A stretch of 21,140 nucleotides of DNA from Desulfotignum sp. (GTDB lineage: Bacteria; Desulfobacterota; Desulfobacteria; Desulfobacterales; Desulfobacteraceae), in contig JAIPDY010000025.1 in NCBI GenBank assembly GCA_021737445.1, positions 1 to 21,140 of the forward strand, given 5' to 3'. Of this stretch, positions 15,360 to 21,140 are shown one piece after another. A program made the position numbers and the translations under genes. The notes beneath the pieces are model-generated. The model saw only the letters and a list, made by a program, of their open reading frames with translations, did no database searches and was not told the DNA's origin. Numbering within the stretch: the stretch's first letter is position 1; each line of letters starts with the position of its first letter.

Positions 15360-15387
15360 TTAAGCTGAACACACAGGGAGCATGCCG

Positions 15388-16785
15388 ATGAAAGAACATG
15401 ACATGAACATATTCTGGAAAAAAATCGTCAACACCATAAATGACGGACTCATGTTCATCGGGCCTGAGGGACGGATCATCATGGTGAACAAGGCCTTTGA
15501 AACCCTTACCGGATATGATGCCGCCCAGGCCGCCGGCATGTCCTGCACCATGCTGGGGTGTGATACCTGTGAGCGGTTCATGCAGACCAGCGCCAATACG
15601 ATCTGGTGTAAGCTGTTTGAACCGGGCCAGCAGGACATGAAAAAATGCCGGTGCCTGATCCGGCGCAAAGACGGCAGTTTTCTGCAGGTATTGAAAAACG
15701 CCTCTGTTCTGCGGGACGAAAACCAGGCGGTCATGGGGGTGGTGGAAACCCTCACCGATATATCAGAACTGGCCAAGCTGGATGAAAAGGTCCATCTTTT
15801 GTCCAGACAATATGACCGGCAGGATGATTTTTACGGCATTGTTGGCAGGTCCCCACGCATGCGCCAGGTGTTCGACATGATCAAAAAAGCGGCGGAAAGC
15901 ACCGCCCCGGTGATCATCCTGGGAGAAAGCGGCACCGGCAAGGAACTGGTGGCCAATGCCATCCACCTGCACGGCGCCCGTAAAAACGGCCCCTTTGTCC
16001 AGCTCAACTGTGCTGCCCTGAATGAAGCGGTGCTGGAAAGCGAATTGTTCGGACATGCCAAAGGCGCATTCACCGGTGCTTTTACCAGCCGTATCGGCCG
16101 GTTCGAAGCGGCCAACCAGGGGGATATTTTTCTGGATGAAATCGGGGATATCCCCATCTCTTTGCAGACCAAGCTGCTCCGGGTGCTGGAATCAGGAAGG
16201 TTTGAGCGGGTGGGAGATATCACACCCATACAGACGGATGCCCGCATCATCACCGCCACCAACAAAAATCTGGAAGAGTTGATCAAGCAGGAAAAATTCA
16301 GGCAGGATCTTTTTTTCAGGATCAATGTCATCCCCATTCACCTGCCGCCCCTGCGGCAAAGAAAACAGGATATTCCTCTGCTGATCACCACGTTTCTGCA
16401 GCGCCTCAACACAAAGACCGGCAAGGCCATAAAAGGGCTGGACAACCAGACCCTGAACCTGTTCATGGACTATCTTTGGCCCGGGAACATAAGGGAGCTC
16501 AAAAATGCGCTGGAGTATGCTTTTGTGGTAGCAGACACCACCTTTATCGGGCGGTACCATCTGCCCAGGCACCTGACTGATGCGCCCCTCCCGGACCAGG
16601 AACCTGTTTTTCCCAGGGACACAAAACCCTTTTTACCTGATGAAAAAGCCGCCCTGATCCAGGCCTTGAAAAAAACAAACGGCAACCAGACCCAGGCGGC
16701 CCGGCTGCTCAGCATCACCCGGGTAACGGTGTGGAACCGCATGAAGAAACACGGCATTGACCTGAAGCGGGTGCTGTCGGTTTAA
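15388..16785 (+). CDS. PAS-domain sigma-54-dependent activator divergent from the Sec-cytochrome operon
   Basis: A 465-residue activator. A PAS domain (about 8-130) has cysteines at 53, 58, 61, 74, 87 and 89. The AAA+ domain has Walker A GESGTGKE at 179-186, GAFTGA at 226-231, and Walker B IFLDE near 250. The C-terminus is a Fis-type helix (ARLLSITRVTVWNRMKKHG). GGGAG lies 7 nt before the ATG at 15388 and only 1 nt before an alternative ATG at 15382, so I took 15388. It is paralogous to the protein at 8906-10297, with matching positions of five PAS cysteines. Divergence from a sigma-54 promoter with three repeated sites makes it the probable switch of the cytochrome operon. It ends in a convergent arrangement with osmC. 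Confidence 0.95.
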   Translation: MKEHDMNIFWKKIVNTINDGLMFIGPEGRIIMVNKAFETLTGYDAAQAAGMSCTMLGCDTCERFMQTSANTIWCKLFEPGQQDMKKCRCLIRRKDGSFLQVLKNASVLRDENQAVMGVVETLTDISELAKLDEKVHLLSRQYDRQDDFYGIVGRSPRMRQVFDMIKKAAESTAPVIILGESGTGKELVANAIHLHGARKNGPFVQLNCAALNEAVLESELFGHAKGAFTGAFTSRIGRFEAANQGDIFLDEIGDIPISLQTKLLRVLESGRFERVGDITPIQTDARIITATNKNLEELIKQEKFRQDLFFRINVIPIHLPPLRQRKQDIPLLITTFLQRLNTKTGKAIKGLDNQTLNLFMDYLWPGNIRELKNALEYAFVVADTTFIGRYHLPRHLTDAPLPDQEPVFPRDTKPFLPDEKAALIQALKKTNGNQTQAARLLSITRVTVWNRMKKHGIDLKRVLSV

Positions 16786-16852
16786 CCGGTTTTCACCCGC
16801 TTTTTAATGACAGTGCCCGCTGATGCCCTGTTGGGTTACGTGAGTTGTCTCA

Positions 16853-17254
16853 TTATTCTGCCTGTATCTGTGCAGACACCTCAAAATGCGGCGGGTTGAG
16901 GATGTTGCGTTTCACCGTGCACAGGCCCGCGGTTTTCTCAACCGCTGATCTGTATTTCTCCGGAAATCCCGGCGGCAGGTTGATGTGGATGTGCACGGTT
17001 TCCACCAGGTGGGTCTGTTCATTTCTGTCAAACAAAAGGGACATTTTCATCCCCTTGGTATCGATGTTTCGTTCTTCACAAAAATATTTCACATATACCC
17101 CGGCACAGGTTCCCATGGAGGACAAAAACAGATCAAACGGTTCCGGTGCACTGCCGTCTCCCCCCTCTTCTCTGGCCTGATCAGTTTCAATGATGAATCC
17201 TCTATAACGGGCAGTTACTTTTTTATTGCCGGGAAATGAAATCTCCATGGTCAT
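16853..17254 (-). CDS. OsmC/Ohr-family protein
   Basis: A 133-residue protein of the OsmC-like family of thiol peroxidases and related proteins. The two redox cysteines sit at C50 (FLSSMGTCAGVYV) and C112 (KTAGLCTVKRNI); C59 is an additional one. A TTG at 17260 is in frame, but GGAGA lies 7 nt before the ATG at 17254. The substrate, organic hydroperoxide or a sulfur compound, cannot be told from sequence. Its first 16 codons are duplicated as a fragment at 5626-5673. A TGA at 17282-17284 precedes it in frame; I do not think it is read through. Confidence 0.9.
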   Translation of the reverse strand: MTMEISFPGNKKVTARYRGFIIETDQAREEGGDGSAPEPFDLFLSSMGTCAGVYVKYFCEERNIDTKGMKMSLLFDRNEQTHLVETVHIHINLPPGFPEKYRSAVEKTAGLCTVKRNILNPPHFEVSAQIQAE

Positions 17255-17256
17255 CA
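17209..17256 (-). repeat. Parent copy of the osmC 5' fragment
   Basis: These 48 bases cover the osmC start and first codons. They recur at 5626-5673 with two adjacent differences. Similarity stops 2 nt upstream of the ATG, before the ribosome site, so the remnant at 5626 has no expression signals. Confidence 0.85.
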
Positions 17257-17395
17257 GCAAATCTCCTTGCTCAATTGCATATCAACTGTAAGTTTCAAAA
17301 TGTAGTTCCACAATATCCTGTTTGCCAGACTTTGTAAAATCAATCTTCATCGCTGTTGGGCAAAAATAAACAAATAGGGGCCCTGTCCCGCCTGT

Positions 17396-17428
17396 ATGAA
17401 GCTGGGCGATATTCCGGCCCAGCTTCAT
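17396..17428. terminator. Perfect 12-base hairpin downstream of the acetyltransferase
   Basis: ATGAAGCTGGGC-N9-GCCCAGCTTCAT is a perfect inverted repeat 21 nt past the acetyltransferase stop and about 140 nt upstream of osmC, both on the minus strand. No U-run follows, so termination is only likely, not certain. Confidence 0.5.
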
Positions 17429-17448
17429 CTGCCCATGATACAACGTGA

Positions 17449-17904
17449 TCATATGATCCGTTCCATATTGATGAACGTTTCAGAGGGGCTGAACCGGCTG
17501 GCCGCATAAAAACGCATCAGCCGGTCGTCATTTTTGTCCACCAGGGTATGGAGTTTTTCAACCTCCAGCTCTTTGAGGTGAAGCATAAAATCGGCCATCA
17601 GCTTTTTTCCGATCCCCTGGCGCTGGTATTCCGGGTCCACCCCCATGGTATCCACGGTGGCGTCATCACGGCAGATACCAAAATCGCCGATAATGAGTTC
17701 GCCCATGATGAATCCGACGATGGTTCCGTTTTCATCTTCAGCCACAAGGGATGTTTCGATGCAGTCGTTGGATTTAATGAGCCGCTGGAATTTTTTCTGA
17801 TAATAATCCGGCCTGGCACGGTGAAGCACTTTAGTGTCAATCCGGACGACCGCGTCAAAATCTTCGTTTTTCATGAGCCGGGTGGTAATGGTTTTTGTTT
17901 CCAT
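17449..17904 (-). CDS. GNAT-family N-acetyltransferase
   Basis: A 151-residue soluble protein of the GCN5-related acetyltransferase fold (RimI-like). The acetyl-CoA site is VDTMGVDPEYQRQGIGKKLM (84-103), with the Q/R-x-x-G-x-G/A motif at 94-99; LVDKNDDRLMRFYAASRF (about 119-136) is the usual motif B. An AAGGAGG sequence 5 nt upstream sets the start at 17904; a longer ORF to 17970 has none. The acceptor (protein, amine or small molecule) cannot be read from sequence. It is divergent from the TrmB-type regulator. Confidence 0.93.
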   Translation of the reverse strand: METKTITTRLMKNEDFDAVVRIDTKVLHRARPDYYQKKFQRLIKSNDCIETSLVAEDENGTIVGFIMGELIIGDFGICRDDATVDTMGVDPEYQRQGIGKKLMADFMLHLKELEVEKLHTLVDKNDDRLMRFYAASRFSPSETFINMERII

Positions 17905-17926
17905 GGGACCTCCTTTTTTTGGAAAA

Positions 17927-17935
17927 TTATCCACA
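17927..17935 (+). other. Perfect DnaA-box sequence in the acetyltransferase leader
   Basis: TTATCCACA equals the E. coli consensus DnaA box. It is single, without the cluster or AT-rich unwinding element of an origin. It may be chance or a minor regulatory site. Confidence 0.3.
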
Positions 17936-18051
17936 GTTATCTGCGGACAAGCCGGCAGTGAATCCGGCACGGGACATGCAATTTTTCCAATTATTTTTAA
18001 GGCAGTGCCCTAAATTCCTCTCTTCATATTTTACAAACAGGTATATCTTAT

Positions 18052-18081
18052 TTTTTACTGCCAAACCGGTGGTGTTGTCAA
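18052..18081 (-). promoter_or_regulatory. Possible sigma-70 promoter of the acetyltransferase gene
   Basis: On the minus strand TTGACA (18081-18076) is followed 18 bases later by TAAAAA (18057-18052). The leader would be about 140 nt. Confidence 0.35.
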
Positions 18082-18099
18082 TCAGGATAAAAAAAACAC

Positions 18100-18129
18100 T
18101 TGACAATCATCCAGAGTTTTAATTATGTT
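18100..18129 (+). promoter_or_regulatory. Sigma-70 promoter of the TrmB-type regulator operon
   Basis: TTGACA (18100-18105) is followed by an 18-base spacer and TATGTT (18124-18129). The -10 region overlaps the inverted repeat at 18126-18147, a suitable position for repression. Confidence 0.5.
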
Positions 18130-18147
18130 GCTATTAAAGTAGCAACA
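18126..18147. promoter_or_regulatory. Inverted-repeat operator before the TrmB-type gene
   Basis: TGTTGCTA-N6-TAGCAACA is a perfect 8-base inverted repeat that covers the -10 region and start site. It lies 33 bases before the GTG of the regulator, so autoregulation by that protein is the simplest reading. Confidence 0.6.
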
Positions 18148-18179
18148 ATTATCATACACAATTATTCAAGGAGCGGACA

Positions 18180-18968
18180 GTGGCGGACAGATCCAGACTC
18201 ATGGATTTGGGGTTTTCCCAGTATGAGTCGTCCTGTTACATTGCCCTGGTGGGAAACCATCCGGTGAACGGATCCCAGCTGAGCAAGATATCCGGTATTG
18301 CCCGGTCCAGAATTTACGATGTGCTGCGCAGCCTCACCGCCAAGGGATTTGTCATTGAAGTCAACACCGGCCTGTATGCCCCGCTGCCCGCAGATGAACT
18401 GGTGCGGCGGCTGCGGCACAATTTTGAAGGCACCATCCAGGCGTTTGAAAAAGAGATCGCCCGGGCAGACCGTAAAGACGATCTGGAGTTCATCTGGACC
18501 CTGACCGGGTATGACAATGTCATGGAAAAAGCAAGACACATGATCCAGAATGCAAAAACAGAAATTTATGCCCGGCTGTTTCCGGAGGCAGACGAACACC
18601 TGTGCAATGACCTGAGAAAAGCGGAGAAAAAAGGGGTGGCCATCCGGTACATTGCCATGGGAGATATCCCCCACAGGTTTGCGGTACAGGTCACCCACCC
18701 TGACCATGAAAACCTGATTGCAACCATCGGAGGCCGGTCTTTTGACATCATCACCGACAAGAGCGAGGCCCTGGTGGGCATTTTTGAAGTGGGTAACGAA
18801 GACGTATCCCCCATCAACTGGACAAGGAACCAGTGGTTTGTGGTGGCCAACAGAGACAGCCTGCGCCACGATTTTTACCACTGTTTTCTGGAAAAAACCC
18901 TGGGCACACACCAGGGCCTGACAGATGAAGAAAAACAATTGTACCAACTCATAAAAAAAGACAATTAA
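18180..18968 (+). CDS. TrmB-type transcriptional regulator
   Basis: A 262-residue protein starting with GTG (GGAG 6 nt upstream). Residues 5-75 form the TrmB winged helix: LMDLGFSQYESSCYIALVGNHPVNGSQL, then SGIARSRIYDVLRSLTAKGFV (recognition helix) and VNTGLYAPLPADEL. The rest fits the TrmB C-terminal effector region, with IYARLFPEADEHL and a following part of the phospholipase-D-like type. The family is mostly archaeal but occurs in anaerobic bacteria, where it often controls sugar or amine genes. The aminotransferase begins 12 nt downstream, so this regulator probably controls that gene in one operon. The ligand is unknown. Confidence 0.9.
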   Translation: MADRSRLMDLGFSQYESSCYIALVGNHPVNGSQLSKISGIARSRIYDVLRSLTAKGFVIEVNTGLYAPLPADELVRRLRHNFEGTIQAFEKEIARADRKDDLEFIWTLTGYDNVMEKARHMIQNAKTEIYARLFPEADEHLCNDLRKAEKKGVAIRYIAMGDIPHRFAVQVTHPDHENLIATIGGRSFDIITDKSEALVGIFEVGNEDVSPINWTRNQWFVVANRDSLRHDFYHCFLEKTLGTHQGLTDEEKQLYQLIKKDN

Positions 18969-18980
18969 GGAGAAGGGGCC

Positions 18981-20261
18981 ATGACCAGCATGAGAAAAAT
19001 ACATTATTTTGACGGGTTTTCCAATGAAACCGACGACACCATCTTTCATCTGGAAAACGATTTCGGGGCACACCATTATGAAAGGATTCATGTGGTGGTG
19101 CGGCATGCAAAAGGCTGCTGGCTCACCGATGACAAAGGCAACAAATATCTGGACTGCCTGGCAGCCTATTCTGCAGCCAATCCCGGCCACCATCACCCCA
19201 CCATCACCAATGCGGTCATGGATGCCCTGATCGGCAATTACGCATCTGTGCTGTCCAATGTGGTGTTTACCGATCCTCTGGGCATTTTTCTGTCTGAAGC
19301 AGCAAGGTTCGCCCCCCAGATGGCTCCGCGCTTCGGGAATCACGGCAACAAGGTACTGCCCAAAAACGGCGGGGTGGAATCTGTTGAAACCGCCATCAAG
19401 ACCATGCGGTATTACGGATTCAAGCAGAAGGGCATCCCGGACGGCAGACAGGAGATCATTGTGTTCAACAACAATTTCCACGGCCGCACCATTTCCGTTG
19501 TCTCTTTCTCCTCAAAGAAAAAGAATTATGAAGGGTTCGGTCCCCTTACACCGGGGTTTGTGTCCGTGGAATTCGGCAATATCGAAGCGGTGAAAAACGC
19601 CATCACCCCCAACACCTGCGGCATCCTGGTGGAACCGTTCCAGGGGGAAGGGGGCATGCTTATTCCGCCCAAAGGGTTTCTGGCCGGGCTGCGCCGGCTG
19701 TGCGATGACCACGACATGCTGCTGATGGCAGACGAAATACAGGTGGGCATGGGCAGAACCGGCAAAAAATTCTGCTTTGAGCACGAAAACATTGTACCGG
19801 ACGGCGTGATCCTGGGCAAGGCCCTGTCAGGCGGCCTGGTACCCCTGTCCGTGTTCATCACCAACACAAAACTCATGGACATGGTTTTCTCCAAGGGCTC
19901 GGACGGCTCAACCTTCGGGGGCTATCCTTTGGCATGCGTTGCCGGCACCGCATCTCTCAAGGTGTTTGAAGAGGAAAAACTGGCGGAACAGGCCGCAAAA
20001 AAAGGAGAGATCCTCATACAGCGCATCCAGGATATCGGGGCCCGGTCCCCCCATGTCAAGGAGGTCCGGGGCAAAGGATTGTTCATCGGCATTGAAGTAA
20101 AAGAAGGAAATGCCATGGAATTTTGCAGAAAACTGCTGAAACTGGGGCTTGTGGTCAATGACAGCCATGGACACACCATCCGCATCTCCCCGCCTTTGGT
20201 GATCAATGAGCAGGAAATGGATTTCCTGGTGGACCGGCTGGAAAAAGCACTTGTCGGCTGA
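18981..20261 (+). CDS. Class III PLP-dependent aminotransferase, ornithine-aminotransferase-like
   Basis: A 426-residue cytoplasmic enzyme. The class III signature is present: Asp251 in MADEIQVGMGRTG (which holds the pyridine nitrogen), the Schiff-base Lys280 in VILGKALSGGLVPLSVF, and the cofactor loop NGGVESVETAIK (129-140), where ornithine transaminases usually read NTGAEAVE. GILVEPFQGEGG (214-225) and GSTFGGYPLAC (about 313-323) also fit. A second ATG at 18990 is possible. The ribosome site AAGGAG precedes the first. Ornithine or another omega-amino acid is the likely substrate; acetylornithine, 4-aminobutyrate or diamine use cannot be excluded. It is coregulated with the TrmB-type gene. 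Confidence 0.9.
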   Translation: MTSMRKIHYFDGFSNETDDTIFHLENDFGAHHYERIHVVVRHAKGCWLTDDKGNKYLDCLAAYSAANPGHHHPTITNAVMDALIGNYASVLSNVVFTDPLGIFLSEAARFAPQMAPRFGNHGNKVLPKNGGVESVETAIKTMRYYGFKQKGIPDGRQEIIVFNNNFHGRTISVVSFSSKKKNYEGFGPLTPGFVSVEFGNIEAVKNAITPNTCGILVEPFQGEGGMLIPPKGFLAGLRRLCDDHDMLLMADEIQVGMGRTGKKFCFEHENIVPDGVILGKALSGGLVPLSVFITNTKLMDMVFSKGSDGSTFGGYPLACVAGTASLKVFEEEKLAEQAAKKGEILIQRIQDIGARSPHVKEVRGKGLFIGIEVKEGNAMEFCRKLLKLGLVVNDSHGHTIRISPPLVINEQEMDFLVDRLEKALVG

Positions 20262-20368
20262 TGTAATTTAAAGGGGTGGGCAGCAGCATTGGCATCTGCA
20301 GAGGGCTATGGCAATATATGTGACGTTGTTTTTGCATGCAATGACCCTCTCATACACATAAATATGTC

Positions 20369-20397
20369 TTGACAACTTGACCAATATATTTTATGGT
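20369..20397 (+). promoter_or_regulatory. Probable sigma-70 promoter of the GntR-type gene
   Basis: TTGACA (20369-20374), a 17-base spacer and TATGGT (20392-20397). The coding start at 20436 follows within 40 bases. The region 20262-20368 shows no clear terminator for the aminotransferase. Confidence 0.45.
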
Positions 20398-20435
20398 GCC
20401 GGTGAAAAAATAACCGGCAGATGCATGAGGATGAC

Positions 20436-21140
20436 ATGCTCAACCCCAATTCCCCAATCCCTTTGTACCACCAGCTGGCCGAGATTATCACGGACCGGAT
20501 CAAATCCGGTGCGTACCGGCCCGGTGAGAGCATTCCGTCTGAAACCGCCATGGCAAAGCAATACCGCATCGGTCGTCCCACTGTGCGCCAGGCCATGGAC
20601 GTGCTGGTGCAAAAAAAACTGATCCGGCGCAGGCGGGGCGCAGGCAGCTTTGTGCTGCCGGCGCCGCCAAGCGTGGATCTGTTTTCTTTAGGCGGCACCT
20701 CCCAGGCGTTTCTCACCCAGGGAATTGATATAAAAAAAACCCCTGTGAGTCCGGTATCCCTGGTACCGGTCACACAACAGCCGGACAATCCGTTTAATGA
20801 ATCTTCTGCATTTTTTCTGTCCCGACTGATCACAGCACAAGGGACACCCGTACTCAAAGAAGACATTTTTCTGGACCCGGAACTTTTTCGACATCTGGAC
20901 CGCCTGGAAATCGGCACACAATCTTTATCAAAACTGGTGGCAGACCAGTATCACCTGGTTCCGGAAAACGGCACCCAGACCTTTACCGTGGCTGTACCTG
21001 ATCCTGCAACAGCACAATTGCTGGATCTGGTGCCGGACACACCAGTGCTCACGGTTTTCCGAAAACTGAATTTCCCAGATGCGCCCACAGCGGTGTATGC
21101 CGTGCTGTACTGCAGAACCGACCATTTTGCCTTTTCCCAG
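20436..21140 (+). CDS. GntR-family regulator with UTRA ligand domain, cut by the window edge
   Basis: 235 residues are visible and the frame is open to base 21140. Residues 1-75 are a GntR winged helix (PIPLYHQLAEIITDRIKSG, then YRPGESIPSE, RPTVRQAMDVLVQKKLIRR, and RGAGSFVLP). The remainder is a UTRA (HutC-type) effector domain, which binds small ligands such as sugars, amino acids or phosphonates. Expected full length is about 240-250 residues, so little is missing. GAGG lies 5 nt before the ATG at 20436; an in-frame ATG at 20421 has none. Its targets are probably to the right of the window. Confidence 0.9.
   Translation, partial: MLNPNSPIPLYHQLAEIITDRIKSGAYRPGESIPSETAMAKQYRIGRPTVRQAMDVLVQKKLIRRRRGAGSFVLPAPPSVDLFSLGGTSQAFLTQGIDIKKTPVSPVSLVPVTQQPDNPFNESSAFFLSRLITAQGTPVLKEDIFLDPELFRHLDRLEIGTQSLSKLVADQYHLVPENGTQTFTVAVPDPATAQLLDLVPDTPVLTVFRKLNFPDAPTAVYAVLYCRTDHFAFSQ

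Noticed and set aside
17255..17350. A second possible selenocysteine: a 22-codon frame (starting MKIDFTKSGK) ends in TGA at 17282-17284, directly in frame with osmC, and a weak GG-loop hairpin follows.
   Set aside because: The OsmC domain begins after the TGA with its own well-placed ribosome site, the catalytic cysteines are ordinary TGC/TGT codons, the stem has only five pairs, and the 22 codons have no ribosome site.
17927..17935. A replication-origin signal (perfect DnaA box).
   Set aside because: Only one box, no cluster, no dnaA/dnaN/gidA neighbours and no AT-rich unwinding region.
18162..19481. A 439-codon minus-strand ORF opposite the TrmB-type and aminotransferase genes.
   Set aside because: Both plus-strand genes are clear family members with ribosome sites; the minus frame has none and no recognisable domain.

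Overview
The window looks like chromosomal DNA of a sulfate-reducing or related anaerobic deltaproteobacterium (Desulfobacterales, Desulfotignum/Desulfobacter-like). This is an inference from gene content: multihaem cytochrome c with a HybA/HybB-type quinone module, a MetV/MetF pair of the Wood-Ljungdahl type, two sigma-54 activators with -24/-12 promoters, a TusA-like protein, and a probable selenoprotein. There are no RNA genes, CRISPR arrays or intact mobile elements.

Layout. (1) 1-4463, minus strand: a tightly overlapping Mrp/Mbh-type cation/proton antiporter operon in the order E-F-G-(A C-terminus fused to B)-C-D-second D, running off the left edge. (2) 4859-5527, plus: an unrecognised protein made of two similar halves. 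(3) 5509-5673: a chimeric DNA scar joining a copy of the 3' end of the cytochrome gene (true copy at 10616-10738) to a copy of the 5' end of osmC (true copy at 17209-17256). (4) 5684-7123: a DUF1638 gene and an 87-codon small gene (minus), divergent from metV-metF (plus, 7124-8814). Two sigma-54 promoters face away from each other with one perfect inverted repeat between them. (5) 8906-10297, minus: a PAS/sigma-54 activator, preceded by two possible small ORFs. (6) 10706-15143, minus: TusA-like, HybA-like, HybB-like and a 13-haem cytochrome of the octahaem tetrathionate reductase (OTR) family. This operon has a sigma-54 promoter and is divergent from a second PAS/sigma-54 activator (15388-16785). 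(7) 16853-17904, minus: osmC and a GNAT acetyltransferase. (8) 18180-20261, plus: a TrmB-type regulator followed by a class III aminotransferase. (9) 20436 to the right edge: a GntR/UTRA regulator.

Main finding. The cytochrome gene is split by one in-frame TGA (12014-12016). The frame stays open and homologous on both sides. The TGA falls where OTR proteins carry an active-site cysteine, and a 7-bp hairpin with a GGC loop starts 13 nt after it, placed like a bacterial SECIS element. I read this as a selenocysteine-containing OTR (Sec239). The spacing from Sec239 to Asp325 and Lys328 equals the spacing I recall for Cys64, Asp150 and Lys153 of the Shewanella enzyme.

How the parts may work together (inference): menaquinol oxidised by the HybB-like membrane protein would pass electrons through the four-cluster HybA-like protein to the periplasmic 13-haem Sec cytochrome, which reduces a small sulfur or nitrogen compound. 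The operon would be switched on by the divergent cysteine-rich PAS activator acting from three repeated upstream sites. The other activator probably controls metVF and the DUF1638 pair.
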